Assembly: GCF_963082655.1 (NCBI RefSeq)
Contig: NC_081553.1
Location: forward strand, 157,023,441-157,087,440
Direction: 5' to 3'
Source: Stomoxys calcitrans
Taxonomy: Eukaryota > Arthropoda > Insecta > Diptera > Muscidae
Length of the DNA: 64,000 bases
This document shows positions 1 through 11,040 of the stretch, in pieces (the stretch's first letter is position 1; every line of letters begins with the position of its first letter). The position numbers were made by a program, and so were the translations under genes. Under the pieces are notes generated by a model. The model was not told where the DNA came from. It saw nothing but the letters and a program-made list of their open reading frames with translations, and did no database searches.

Positions 1-596
1 CTGTTCCACTGTTTATGAAATGTTTTCATTACATTTATAAAAAGCAAAAATAAAACCAAAAGCTTGTATATTTAGTTAAATTTATTGAGAAAAAATTGTA
101 CATAAATCTAGGTACTATGTTGTTGTTGCATGTGGAAGAGGGTAGCGATTCTGGACCAGCCTCTGGGAAGGTTGGATCGTTTCGACACGTAAAACCGACG
201 CTGTGCACGACCACAACACAGTTGACTCGTCACGGGATAGCTGTGTGCACAATTTTCATTGCATACCTACGTGAACATATTTAATTAACATAATTTGTAT
301 ATTTATGATGAAAATTATTAATATTATAAAAATTCTCTTTACATGTATGAAACAAAGTTTCATAAATATAAGAACTATTTTTCATATTCCTACATTTTCA
401 TTCATTAAGAATTTTTATAACGTTTATGTTTTTTTTTGTTCATTAATATATTACAACTTTTTATAATATTTATGAACAAAAAGTTATGAAATCCGATCAC
501 TACATTTATTAAGGAAAATTCTCTCTGTGTGGGGGACATTCCCTACGTTTTGGTTAACTAAAAAAATCTTAGAATATATCAATCTGTTAACTTACT
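1..596. other. AT-rich gene-free flank
   Basis: This stretch holds no convincing coding region. It is AT-rich, with several scattered copies of TTTATGAA-like words in both orientations, which suggests old repeat debris. I recognise no element in it. Confidence 0.4.
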
Positions 597-830
597 AAAG
601 GCTGGTACTACGTTCTTTTTTACAGAAAAATTTCAGAAAATCGTCCTTTTTGTGGTTTGATAATGTTACCACATTTGATTTTTTTTTGGTTTCTTTAGCC
701 AAAATAATAATAAAAAAATAATAATATAAAAAAAATTAATATGGCATCAAACACTTATCAACTGCTTACGAGTATGTGAACACACAAATGTGAGTGTGTG
801 GGTCGTACTGAAATTCACGTTTTTAATAAA
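597..830. repeat. MITE-like repeat, GGCTGGTACTA family (copy 1)
   Basis: The copy begins with AAAGGCTGGTACTACGTTC and continues through words (GGTGGTTTGA, GTTACCACATTTGATT, ATCAACTGCTTACG) that recur in reverse orientation at 15300-15484 and 11750-11942. No coding capacity is seen. The right boundary is uncertain. Confidence 0.5.
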
Positions 831-904
831 TAATTAAACACAAAAAAACAATTTAAAAAGACAAATTTATTAATAAAGGTGATGGGAAATTAACGATAGT
901 ATCG

Positions 905-1016
905 ATAGTTTGCCCGCCCCACTCATTAATGACATCTTCGATAGTCTGAACGTCTACCTCAACGAACTTACCTCTTATTTCCCTTCAAGAGATCGATGGA
1001 GAAATAATTCCGATGA
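905..1016 (+). mobile_element. Family B LINE, internal fragment of RT region
   Basis: A short + strand reading frame resembles the segment just after the YADD motif of the family B LINE: DSLNVYLNELTSYF here against DRLNVYLNELASYF in the near-intact copies. It then jumps to a word matching the later VDGEMIP segment, so it is internally deleted. It is a dead fragment with no associated tail. Confidence 0.65.
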
Positions 1017-1149
1017 TGAAATAATTCTAGATGAAAAAACACTTCCTGACGAATCGAACACATTTCGGCAAATTTTTCCGTTTTTTTTATATGGAGTTTT
1101 AACGCGAAAACCGAATATAGTACCGGCTTTAATGTAAAACAACAAAGAC

Positions 1150-1340
1150 AGCGGCCAATTCATACGCAGCTGGCCATGAACTGTGCACCCAGACACCACA
1201 AATATCAAGGCGGATTTAAAAACGCCCGCCAGATTGTAACTGTATTAAGATGCCAGCATTCTCTTTGTTACTACTTTCTTTCTCGCATATTCTCTGCTCA
1301 CATACGCATACTTTCTGCACACGTGTGCAGTTTACTGGTC
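1150..1340 (+). repeat. MITE-like repeat, AAGGCGGATTTAAAAA family, fragment
   Basis: The segment AAGGCGGATTTAAAAACG, followed by words such as GTATTAAGATG and TTTCTCGCATATTCTCTGC, recurs at 12410-12600, 27885-28075, 4985-5165 (reverse) and 29931-30178 (reverse, the fullest copy). It is non-coding and this copy is partial. Confidence 0.5.
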
Positions 1341-1924
1341 CCTCACTGATTCCTCTGAAAATTACATTGTGTACAGTTTAGCGCGCCACATAAAACAATT
1401 ATTAACATTTTTTAATCTGTTGCTTAAAAATAGACTTGCAGGTAAAACGGTTTTCACACACGTAATGCATACATATTTCTAATTTCTGTTGTTCTTTTTG
1501 CTGCTGCTTTGGAGTTCCCCACACAAGAGAATGTATGTATGTTTACTTAGCCTTATGTAATGAAGAAAGGCCGGTAGCACGACGTAAGGTTGGCTGTTCA
1601 AATCCCAGTCAGGGAAAATCATTGCAACTAAAATCTTAGACTATTAATCTCGATTTGAAAAAGAAATAAATTAGAAAGAGAGATAAAAATAAGCTTCACT
1701 CTAAAAGGTAAAAAATCATAAGGAAAAAAATTTTTTTTGATAATGACGTTGATAATCGAATTTTAAACTTTTTTAGTCCCTATTTAGTCACTCATGGGTA
1801 TATATCGCCAAGTGGCACGTTTTCTCCCGTACCGAGATACTAATATTAGAGTAAAAAATGATATCGCCTGCGATTGTTTTCAACTTCCTTGAGTACATAT
1901 TTAGTGACTCGCACGATAGAAAAT

Positions 1925-2300
1925 GTTTGCAGGGATTAGAGTTGTACTAATCACTGATTTTGACAGATAGTACACTCAATGTTTTGTTGTTGGGCAACTG
2001 CCACTACCTGTAAATGAATATATCTTGGCTGGTACTATATTCGTTTTTTGAGATATTTTTCGCCGATTACTTTTTTTATATGATAGATTTTTAAGCAGAA
2101 CAACTTGCTGATTCCATTCAGTAGGACATTCTCTCATTACTTGTGGTAAAATTTTAATAACTTTGTTATTTGCGTAGTATTAAAAAATAGTCGCGAAAAA
2201 CATGGGTTTTCATTTTTTAATTGACAGCAATTAAGTGTTTTTGTTTTCTAACCAAAACACGTTGTTTTTTCTGTCCTTATTGTTTTCCCTATTTAATCTA
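1925..2300. repeat. Two abutting MITE-like repeats
   Basis: Positions 1925-2027 match a family that contains ACTGATTTTGACAGATAGT and GGGCAACTGCCACTACCTG, also seen at 15940-16030, 37795-37890 and 39060-39155. At about 2029 a GGCTGGTACTATATTCG copy starts, with the diagnostic inner word TCAGTAGGACATTCTCTCAT. Neither has coding capacity. Confidence 0.5.
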
Positions 2301-2700
2301 TTTTTTCGCATATAAAGAAAAACGAAAAACATAAACATAAAAAAATGATGCCGGCAATGGTTTTAAGTATTGCCACTTTGATTTTTTTTTTTGCCATTTT
2401 CCTATTTTTCCCCGCCTATTTTTAGCCAACGAATCGCCGACTTTTTTATATGAATTTTAACAGCATTCCGCTTGAAAAACTGAACAGAATACTCAGCTTA
2501 AAGAAAAAAAAAACAACAAAAAATTTTTGCTAGCCGGGAACTCGAACATGGGCTTATGAATTTATCAATGGCATGTGAATTTTTGGTGGTGCAAATTCTT
2601 TCTCGCAAGCAAGAAGCATGACCATTTCTTTTAAACTGACCCATTTTAGCAGTACCTATTACTAGTTCGGTAAATATAATTTTATAGCCAAATGCATACT
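2300..2700. other. AT-rich stretch, no gene seen
   Basis: No coding region or recognisable element boundary is seen. Some words (AAAATGATGCCGGCAATGG, GAACAGAATACTCAGCTT) recur near 38840-39000, so this is dispersed-repeat debris. Confidence 0.35.
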
Positions 2701-3010
2701 TACTTTACTTTAATTGGCTATGACAGAACATTTGTTCCACTAGCCGAACGTAGAATAGCGTTCCAAGCACCTCGACCTTCTGCGCTCCTTTTAAAATCTC
2801 TGACACCAAGTTATGAGGTGTCTCCCACCACTTGATCTTTCCATCGTCGTCCCGGTTTGCGTGCACCACCGTGTTTGCCTTCAAAAGACTTCTTTGCTGG
2901 AGCTTCTTCATCGATTCTGACAACATGATCTAGCCAACGCATCCATTGTATATCGATACGTATGACTTTGCTATCGTCGTCATACAGCTCGTGGTTCATA
3001 CGAAGTCCAT
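2701..3010 (-). mobile_element. RTE-like LINE, 3'-end fragment
   Basis: On the minus strand the translation contains MRWLDHVVRIDEEAPAKK followed by a basic GGARKPGRRWKDQV segment. This is the characteristic C-terminal tail of RTE-clade LINE reverse transcriptases. The terminal nucleotides (minus: TGTCATAGCCAATTAAAG) are shared with the second RTE copy at 21424-22485, which confirms the 3' end. The copy is strongly 5' truncated and carries frame breaks, so it is dead. Confidence 0.75.
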
Positions 3011-3406
3011 TTATAGCTTCCATATTGGATTAAGTGTCGTGCCCTCCAGTTTCAACGTAGAAATCTGGAAGGATTGTTCTACGGAAAACAGTTCTGGAAT
3101 ATGTTTATTACACCAAAATGAAGGTGTTGGTCTCCACTTTAATTTGGTACACGCACTTCTTTGAAAGATGTCCATTTATGGCTTACATATTTGATTAAGT
3201 GTTGTGCCATCCAGTTTCAAAATAAAAATCTAGAAGGATTGTTCTACAAAAAACATTTCTGGGGAATGTGTGGTGCATCAAATTAAACGTGTTGATCTCC
3301 TTTTTATTGTAATTTGGGCACAAAAGGGCTTCGTTCAAAAAAGTGCGTATACTTTTTTGAACGAAGCCCTTTTATGGCATCCACGCTGGATTTAGTGAAA
3401 AAATAG
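3011..3406. repeat. ~160-bp tandem repeat, left part
   Basis: Two and a bit units share ATTGGATTAAGTGTCGTGCC-like and AAATCTGGAAGGATTGTTC-like words at a spacing of about 160 bp. The array resumes at 4687 after the 3407-4686 insertion. At 3333-3375 an inverted pair (GGGCTTCGTTCAAAAAAGT and its complement) forms a hairpin. Confidence 0.6.
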
Positions 3407-4686
3407 CAGCCCTATTCTGAAAACTCCCTGGGAATAAAATCCCAGGGAATTAATTTCTCCCTCGAATAAAATCCTCCTATTCTGATTGAATGGGGAGAGG
3501 AAATTTTTGGGAGAGGGAATTTCGAATTCTCGAAAACAGCTGTTTTGCTTCGGCTGTTTTATTTTTGCTAAACATTTTACTATTATTTTTTGGAAAAATA
3601 ATATAAAATAGAAAAATAAGCAAAAAGAAGTTATAAAGGTTGATAAAAAGTTTACAAACATGTTAACTGTTACTTTTGTTTGTTTTAATTTTAATAGTGC
3701 ACAATTATAGCCTACAGCTTGTTACAATATTTATGTGTTGTGATAACAACTTTCCGTCTTCATCCAACGATTGCTAGCTAAATTAGATGCTTCCAGAGTG
3801 GTCTGGTAGACAGATTAATTGTGGCGTGTTGTCCCTGGTTGCATGCGGGGCACACATCCTGCATGTTGGCGTTTTCCCTTGCCAAAAGGAGTTAAGGTGG
3901 CTGAATCGTATGAATGCTGTGGTGGTCTGCCTGATACGCCGTTTTATCTAAAGGCCTACTTTTATTGAACTAGAACTTGAAGATCTAATCGACATTTCCG
4001 GGCGGTGGTCACTTTTCTTAGTGGTTGGGACGGCTGATTAACATAGTGCTGCCGAAAAGCGACTTATGGATTTATTCTAACTACTGTGGAGTAAATGCTG
4101 CCAAATGTGGCGCCAAGTATCTTTGAATAATTGCCCACGAACATTCCATTAAGGGACAAGCAGAAGACTTCTTGCACATCATTCAGTGCCGCCCTAATCT
4201 ACTTTAAGCTCAATGATAAGGGACCTCCTCTAAGTATCCGACTCGGAACGGAGTGTCAATGAAATTGAAAAACTTAAGAAAATCTTCTATGGTGTGTACA
4301 TTACATATTTAAAACGGGAGAACCTAACAAAATTTGTACTTGTTTTTGATGAAAAATTGAAAAATAATTTCCATGTATTTTAAATTGTTCGTAAGTAATA
4401 AGAAGTGGTACCATTTTTTTATAAAAACATAAAATTCACAATTTTTTATCCTAACTCCCTTTCATTTGTTTGAGGGAATTTTTCCCAAGTTTTATCGCCT
4501 CATTCTCCCTTTTATAACGATTCAGAATATCTACTTTTTTCCCTGGGAGAGATTTCTCTTTTTCGAAGTTTGTTTAGAATAAGGGAAAGGGGATTAGGCA
4601 AAAAAACCCAGTAAATTGTTATTCAGAAAAGGGGAAAAGGAAGTAGAGAATAAACTCCCAGGGAATTGTTATTCAGAATAGGGCTG
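3407..4686. mobile_element. 1.28-kb TIR DNA element with 3-bp target duplication
   Basis: The element has 15-bp terminal inverted repeats, CAGCCCTATTCTGAA, at both ends, followed by subterminal TCCCTGGGAA words. It is flanked by TAG on both sides (3404-3406 and 4687-4689) and sits inside a unit of the 160-bp tandem repeat, whose uninterrupted copy reads ACGTAGAAATCTGG at the site. A 3-bp duplication would suit a PIF/Harbinger-type element, but I see no transposase, so the superfamily is only a suggestion. It carries a piece of a family B-like LINE. Confidence 0.7.
3815..3960 (-). pseudogene. Family B-related LINE C-terminal fragment
   Basis: The minus strand reads MQDVCPACNQGQHAT, matching the C-terminal zinc motif of family B (DVQDVCPDCNQGPHDTRH). 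Upstream similarity is weak. It lies inside the 3407-4686 element, as if captured or as an older nested insertion. Confidence 0.6.
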
Positions 4687-4930
4687 TAGAAATCTGGAAG
4701 GATTGTTCTACGAAAAACAGTTCTGGGATATATGTGGTACACCAGACTAAAGGTATTGATTTCCCCTTTAACTTGGTATATGCAGACTGAATTATTGTGT
4801 CCTGCCCTTTAGTTCAAAAAATCTGGAAGATTTGTTCAACAAAAAAACAGTTCTGGTGTAAGTGTGATAAACCAAAGTAGTGATTGGTTTATGTACTTTT
4901 TTGAACGAAGTCCGTTCCTGGCTGGAAGTA
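4687..4930. repeat. ~160-bp tandem repeat, right part
   Basis: The sequence resumes the array left at 3406: TAGAAATCTGGAAGGATTG, then a second more diverged unit (AAAATCTGGAAGATTTGTTC), ending in TTTTTGAACGAAGTCCG, which also ends the left part near 3370. Confidence 0.6.
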
Positions 4931-4984
4931 ATAAACCTACAGATTAATTTTCTGGCGACCGAAGCTAGAACGGTAATTTCCGTA

Positions 4985-5165
4985 CTTTTTAGGTTTTTTA
5001 TTACTTTGTATCACCCTGCAATCCGCCATCTTGTCATTAAGCTGATCGACGTTTTGCCAAATAAATTTGTATGCGTGTGTGTATACATGTGCGTTCATGA
5101 GCAGAGCATATGCGAGAAAGAAGATAACAACAAAAAGAATGTGAAAGACCACCTTTTTATATCCT
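4985..5165 (-). repeat. MITE-like repeat, AAGGCGGATTTAAAAA family, reverse copy
   Basis: This matches the minus orientation of the family at 29931-30178, sharing AATCCGCCATCTTG, CGACGTTTTGCCAA, ATGCGAGAAAGAAGAT and ACCACCTTTTTATATCC. It is non-coding. Confidence 0.55.
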
Positions 5166-5199
5166 TCTTGGTCTTAGGTGTGGGAAATTTCAAATTTGG

Positions 5200-6470
5200 G
5201 TAATAGTAGTTGTGTTTCATTTTAGTACTACACTCAAAAATAATGTGAACCCCAAATGAATGAAAATTGAACTAAATGGAAGTAAAATTAACCATGATTT
5301 GGCGCTTAAGATTTTCTTTTATCAGTGTGTAATAACATCAAGCTGAAATTTTCATTAATTTGGGATTAATGAACTCAATTGCAGCATGCTTTGAACATAA
5401 TTATAAGGAAAATTCTTATGCGTTTCGTATGATAGCCCTTAAAGGTATTACATACAAATATGGAAATAGTGATGTATTTCTTAAAAATTATTTTTTTTTC
5501 TCCTGTTTTATGAAAATCAGGTATAAGCAGAAAAAGTAAGATTTTATTTGCTTTAGGTAATAGGAATAGGAACTACTTCCCATGAATACTTTACCCAAAT
5601 CTTATATACGTTGTGTATTGTTAATTAAAAAAATGAATATTTTATTTGCAAATACATATATAATTGTTTAACATGTACAATTTTTACTTAATCAAAAATA
5701 TATATTTATGAATAAATTATCTAAAACATTTATTTATTTTAAAGATGAACTTTTATAGGTATCCTTTGACTCGTTTTTACCATTCATCTATACAATTTGG
5801 CTATATATTTGTTTCTTGTTTGGATACTTATCTGCTTCTTCGGAAATTCACTTGCTGCAAAAAGCCATGGTTACTTGTAGTTTTATTTGCTGCCTAGAAT
5901 GTCTCAAATTAAAACAAAACAAACAAAAAACAATTAATTGAAATAACTATAAAATAATTAAAATAGGACTTACCTAAAGACATTTATCTGCTGCAAAAAG
6001 CCATGAGGTTGAGGTTTCAAAAATATTAACTGTAGTTTTGTTTTACCACGTAAAATATCTTGAATGAAAACAAACAATAACAATTTAAATAGAATTTACC
6101 TGAAGTTACGCTTTCTGCTTTTAGTTGCATTCGGTACACCAGAAATATTAAAAACAAGTTGGATGTTTTTTGATAAAAGGAGTTAGGAAAAATATATTTA
6201 TTCTCCAGTCCAATCTGTAAATTTGTGTGAAAAATAAATTATTATTCAGCTTTAAAAAACAAAAGCAGACTGCTACAACGATGTATTCATTTTCCTCAAA
6301 TTGATTATATATCCACAGTTTTCACCAAAGGGTCACTAACTTTTTTTGTGTTAATATATAACATCTAGCCACATTTTTTCCGTTCTTTCTTTCCGGTTCT
6401 TCCGAACCGCATCCTTTACATAACAAAGCAAACTGTCTGCCAAATAATAAAACAGGTCTCGACACGCCAC
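5200..6470. other. Gene-free AT-rich region with a ~135-bp imperfect duplication
   Basis: I see no gene. The word CTGCTGCAAAAAGCCATG occurs near 5855 and again near 5990, each followed by similar TGTAGTTTT and AATATCTTGAATGAAAAC-type words, so a module of about 135 bp is duplicated. The remainder is AT-rich and unrecognised. Confidence 0.4.
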
Positions 6471-6479
6471 TACAGCGGT

Positions 6480-6695
6480 CAAAAAAAGTATTCATCATTC
6501 AATGTTTTTTTTTTTAATAAGTCTACAAAAGACAATTGGAATAAAAACATATTAAACTAATGATGCAGTAGTGCTTGTGTGATATATATATACACAATTT
6601 CATTGTTTTTAAAGAAAAAAATAGTATCTATTGGAACAAAAAGGGCCATTTTACAGCTGAACACAAAAAATTAAACAAAAAAAGTATTCATCATT
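6480..6695. repeat. Left IR/DR pair of the Tc1-like element
   Basis: The 20-bp core CAAAAAAAGTATTCATCATT occurs at 6480-6499 and, unchanged, at 6676-6695 in the same orientation. This is a likely pair of transposase binding sites. Confidence 0.88.
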
Positions 6696-6734
6696 GCAAA
6701 AAAACAAAAAAATAAATAACATAATTTAAAAAAA

Positions 6735-7763
6735 TTAATACTTTGTTATTCGACCACCGCGCCTTATAACTTCTTTTAAACGGTTTGACATCGATTGGAC
6801 TAATTTAGCGGTTATATTTTGGTCTATATTAGTCCATTCCTCCATTATCACCTGTTGCATTTGACTCTTGCTCGAAAAATTGCGCGTTCTCAATTTGCGT
6901 TCGAGATGTTCCCAAAGATGTTCAATTGGGTTCAAGTCGGGACTTTGAGGAGGAGTTTTAATGACTTTGGGGCAGTTATACAGCATCCACATCTTGGTAT
7001 TTAAAGCAGAATGTTTGGGGTCATTATCTTGATAATATTGAAAGTTATTACCAAGCCCAAGTTTTACAGCACTATCTTTTAAATTCCTCTTTAAAATGTC
7101 AATGTAATACTTATGATCCATTACTCCATTAATAATTTCAGGATTTCCCGCTCCTGAAGCCGCCATACACCCCCAAACCATTAAACCACCTCCACCATGT
7201 TTTACAGTAGCAACTGTGTTTCGTTCTTCAAGCTCTGTATTTGGTTTTCTGTACACTATGACCTTTCCATCGCACCCAAAAAGATTAAACTTGCTCTCGT
7301 CTGCAAAAATGACTGTTTTCCAAAATGATTCGGGCTGTTTTACATACATTTTTGCGAAGTTTAGCCTTTTCACTCGGTTTATTTTATTTATAAAGGGCTT
7401 CTTACGTGCAGTTCTTCCTCTGTAACTATGCCTTTTGGGTGTATTTCGAATTGTTTGTGTAGTAACTTCCTTCCCTAAATATTCCATAGTGTTTTTACGA
7501 AGAATGGTCGCATTTGTCTTCGGAGTTTTCTGAACTTGCCGCACTAGCCAACGCACATCTCCAACTGAAAGTGCTTTTGGTCGACCAGATCTTGGTTTAT
7601 TGTCAACAGTTTTCGTTTCTGTCCACTTTCTGATGATGGATCGTATAGTAGATCGTGGTCTATTTAATATTTCACTGATAGTTTTTTGAGTTAAACCATT
7701 CCTGTGGTGTTTTATTATCAAAACTTTTACCTCATCAGAAACCTCGTTTTGCTTACGACCCAT
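6735..7763 (-). CDS. Tc1-like DD34E transposase, intact
   Basis: This 342-aa protein should bind the element's IR/DR sites and catalyse cut-and-paste transposition into TA. The N-terminal ~60 residues form the expected helix-turn-helix (NGLTQKTISEIL, RPRSTIRSIIRKW) followed by an AT-hook-like SGRPKA near residue 60. The catalytic triad is visible: D155 in FADESKFN, D246 in YQDNDPKH and E281 in SPDLNPIEHLWE, with 34 residues between the second D and E, so it is DD34E. A GGGGLMVWGCM glycine box lies near residue 190. The length is normal for the family. The reading frame ends 262 bp from the left end and begins 350 bp from the right end of the element. There are no frameshifts or stops, unlike every other transposase in the window. 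Confidence 0.93.
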   Translation of the reverse strand: MGRKQNEVSDEVKVLIIKHHRNGLTQKTISEILNRPRSTIRSIIRKWTETKTVDNKPRSGRPKALSVGDVRWLVRQVQKTPKTNATILRKNTMEYLGKEVTTQTIRNTPKRHSYRGRTARKKPFINKINRVKRLNFAKMYVKQPESFWKTVIFADESKFNLFGCDGKVIVYRKPNTELEERNTVATVKHGGGGLMVWGCMAASGAGNPEIINGVMDHKYYIDILKRNLKDSAVKLGLGNNFQYYQDNDPKHSALNTKMWMLYNCPKVIKTPPQSPDLNPIEHLWEHLERKLRTRNFSSKSQMQQVIMEEWTNIDQNITAKLVQSMSNRLKEVIRRGGRITKY

Positions 7764-7891
7764 TTTGACAAAAACTATATTTTCAATGAAATTAAATATT
7801 TGCTGTCAAGGGCAAAGCCTCCTTTACTAAATAAAACAGAAAAGGGGGATTCCCAAATAATATTTGAATTTGACTTTGATGATAGCACATC

Positions 7892-8106
7892 AATGATGAA
7901 TACTTTTTTTGTTCTGTTTTTGGTGTTATTATATAAAATTGCATTTTTTGCGCTAATTAAATTTATTTTTTGAATTTATTTTAAAACATATTACGAAAAA
8001 TAAACTATTGCATAAAACTGCATTATTTGTTTACTTTAAATTTTCTTCAATTACCCAAAATAAGTGAATTTATTATCAATTTTGCTAATGATGAATACTT
8101 TTTTTG
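7892..8106. repeat. Right IR/DR pair of the Tc1-like element
   Basis: The complement of the left core occurs at 7892-7911 and at 8087-8106, giving four identical 20-bp sites with the two ends in inverted orientation. Confidence 0.88.
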
Positions 8107-8115
8107 ACCGCTGTA

Positions 8116-8600
8116 TATATTCACGCTTGTCCAACAATAAAAACACAAAGAAAAACCTTACTCTTTCGTTACATTGATTGTGGGGACACAACATCGACTC
8201 ACACTCATACATTCGCATGGAATTTAATTTTGAGGAAAACCGCGAACCTCACCTGCTGCCGAAATATTCCAACACATACAATGCTAAACAAAATGTATCC
8301 TCATATGTATACCTTCGAAAAAGCAAAAATTTTTGAGCCATTTTTTGACAAGAAGCTGTCATCTACTTTGCTGAAATCCTGTTAAAAAATATTGAATTCG
8401 GTTTGTTGAGATCATCAATTGCCACCATTTATATAGTAAGTAACATTAACATTTAACCATAAATATTGTTTTTAATCTGTAAAAGATATTCCTAAAAAGT
8501 GAATAAGTTTCGTTAATGAAGATATATGAAAAAATCTTATAGCAAAACGTGTTGACAGTTTCGTAAAGGAGTATATCTTCTTTGAACATGTGTGGAACTC
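8116..8600. other. Spacer between Tc1 element and LINE A, no gene seen
   Basis: AT-rich sequence with only short chance reading frames. I recognise nothing in it. Confidence 0.35.
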
Positions 8601-8663
8601 TTACAGGGTCCACCATACAACAAATGATGAGCGAGTTTAGAGGGGACATCTGTACGCTGAGTT

Positions 8664-8975
8664 ATGCGTCGGTGGAACGTCAAACAGCTAGTCAGAGGGC
8701 GCAAAGCTCGACCTGGTAAGAAAATGGATATCCCTCTGCTCACAAAGGCTACGGTCTTCATCAAGGGATGGGGAAGTAAAATTGCGTCGGAACGCATGTT
8801 GGCATTCTTGGGCAAGCAAAACCAAGGTTTGGTCCCAGAGAAGTGGGTGGTCTTCCACAGGGAGGGGAAGGAGGAAGGAACTCTCTTTGTGGTGGGCATT
8901 GATCAAGTCTCCGTGGCAAGTTTGGCTAAGACTAAAGGCAGGGCGCACTACGGGAGAAAAGCTGTATTTTTTTAA
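8664..8975 (+). pseudogene. Family A ORF1 C-terminal domain fragment
   Basis: A 103-residue frame with a pattern of KATVFIKGW, GLVPEKWVVFHRE, FVVGIDQVSVASL and HYGRKAVFF resembles the RNA-binding-type ORF1 tail domain common in insect LOA/I-like elements (from memory, close to DUF4780). It runs into a poly(T) stretch at 8967 and stops. It would act as a nucleic-acid-binding chaperone in retrotransposition; here it is only a fragment. Confidence 0.5.
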
Positions 8976-9059
8976 AATTGGGAAGACTACGATAGGCAGA
9001 AATTTTCATTATGCAACATCAGGCCGTGCGGTGACAGGTAACTCAACACCGCCCAACCA

Positions 9060-11040
9060 ACAGGAGGAACAAACGGAGACACCGGAATATTGGAATAATG
9101 ACGTTAATCGAAGGTTTATAATTACGGAATTTATGGCGAAGGAATCCTTAAGGAGCTTCAAACCATTTAAGTCACCCGGACCTGATGGCATATTTCAGCC
9201 GTTACTACAGATAGAGGCAGAATATCTGGCGCCTCATATGGCCCAAATTTTTACAGCGTACCTAAGACTTGCATATACTCCGAAAGCTTGGCAGGAGGCA
9301 AGGTGGTATTTATACCCAAGACCGTCAAGGCAAGTTATGCTACACCAAAGGCCTACACGTCCTTTCTACTCAAAACCACGGAACGTATTGTGTATGATAT
9401 AGAGTAGGCCATCCAGCGAACTGCTCAAATACAAACAGCATGCCTATGTCAAGGCAAGGTTGGTGGAGACTGCCCTGCACGAGGTTGTGCATAAAATAGA
9501 AGAATCCTTTGATGCCACAACGTACACACTGGCGATATGCATTGACATCGAGGGGCTTTTAACAATGTGCGGATCGACACACTGATCGAATCCTTAGACC
9601 AGTACCGGGTGGACCCGGTCTTTAGAGACTGGATAAACCATATGCTTAGGAACAGGTGGGTGGATAAATTGTGTGTCCCATGGCATAAATATAAGGGAGA
9701 AGGCGGCACAGGGAGCCATTTTATCGCCACTCCTATGGGTGACCACTATAAATGGCCTATTACGGATGCTGACTGAGAAGAGATTTGAGCCCTTCTGCTA
9801 CGCAGACGATGTTATAATACTCCTAAGAGGTAGGGATCGGAACCAACTATGCAGAAGGGCCGAAACGGTCTTGCATATGGCATATGACTGGGCTGGGCCC
9901 AGAGGTCTCAATGTTAACCCAGAGAAGACTGAAATATGCCTGTTCACGAAGAAGACGAAGGTGGGCCCATTAAACGCACCACGTTTCCTCAATTAGACGA
10001 TTTTGATATCTGACAAGGTCAAATACTTAAGTGTGATCTTGGACAGGAAACTGAATTGGAAGTGTCACATTCAGGAGCGTACTGAGAAGGCTCACAGATT
10101 TTGCGTACTATGTAGAAGGGCCGTAGGCTTGAAATGGGGCCTGAATCCGAGGACAGTCGCCAACGACTTATGCCTCAGTAGTTTGGTGGACTGCTATGGA
10201 GAAAAAGTGCAACATAAGGCCCATGCAACAGGCTCAGAGAACATGCTGTCGTGGCATAGGCAGAGCAATGAAGACCACGCCTACTAGAGCACTGGAGACA
10301 ATTCTAGATATCCGACCCATTGACAAACAGATTAAGTGTGAGGCACCCACTGCGGCTATGAGACTTAAGGCTGCCTGACCATAATACGGCTCTGCAGGCG
10401 GAGATCCGGGCGAGGACGTCGAGTGTAAACATCTTTACCGACAGTAAAATTGCCATAAGGGCATTAAGGACTTTAAGGTCACGAACAGTCTTGCAGTATA
10501 AGAAGGAGATTAACACCTTTTCTGAGGATGGCATAATCCGCAACGTTTGAGTGCCGGGCCATAACGGAGTAAGGGGAAATGAAAGGGCAGACGATTTGGC
10601 GGTGAAGGCCAGAAGAGGACTGCCGTCAATAAACTTGGTCAACCCGAAGCCTTTCGGGTCGACACAGTCCGAATTAAGGGAGTGGGCGACGAATATGCAT
10701 GAAACATTGTGGAACAGCGAAACAGTCGGTAGGACGGCGAAAATCCTATGGGGGGATCCAGATCGTGAGAAGCCGAGGCTATTACTGAAAGGAAACAAGA
10801 AGGAGGTCAATATAGCTATTGGTATCATAATGGGACACATAGAACTATGAGCTCACTTATGTAAAATCGGTGCGGCAAGTGATAGCATGTGTAGGGCACG
10901 GGGGGAAGACGATAAGACGTTGGAGCATTTCCTTTATCATTGCCCGGCTTTCACGTCTAACAGATACCGGCACTTAGGTGGAGACACAATACCAGATATG
11001 AATTATCTTAGGGGAGTGGTATTGAAAACATTTAAGGATT
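9060..11040 (+). pseudogene. Family A reverse transcriptase-RNase H, broken
   Basis: In several frames the + strand reads EFMAKESLRSFKPFKSPGPDG (RT domain 1; the start of the block, near 9130), then KAWQEARWYLYPRPSRQ, LSPLLW-equivalent sequence, FCYADDVIILLRG (the YADD catalytic box, near 9800), and LNWKCHIQERTEKAHR. From about 10551 it reads MPGHNGVRGNERADDLAV, the C-terminal signature of RNase H, followed by a CRARGEDDKTLEHFLYHCP zinc-like motif near 10900. Frameshifts occur around 9400, 9550, 9680, 9995, 10190 and 10550. Confidence 0.8.

Larger units (their letters stand above)
6473..8113 (-). mobile_element. Complete Tc1-like transposon
   Basis: This 1,641-bp element begins CAGCGGTCAAAAAAAGTATT and ends with the inverted complement. 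It is flanked by TA on both sides (6471-6472 and 8114-8115), the standard Tc1/mariner target duplication. The outer inverted repeat matches for about 27 bp. A second copy of the core lies about 200 bp inside each end, giving the IR/DR layout known from Minos and Sleeping Beauty-type elements. Its transposase reads through without a stop. All the parts expected of an autonomous element are visible; activity is an inference. Confidence 0.92.

Noticed and set aside
1560..1620. GTTCAAATCCC, a tRNA B-box-like word after GGTAGCACGACG
   Set aside because: No cloverleaf can be built and the A box is poor; a SINE relic is possible but unsupported.
4880..5203. 107-codon + frame
   Set aside because: It runs across a MITE (4985-5165) and the 160-bp repeat; both strands are open, as expected for low-complexity repeat DNA.
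7704..7973. 89-codon + frame overlapping the Tc1 transposase start
   Set aside because: It is antisense to the transposase at one end and in the AT-rich terminal region at the other; no domain.
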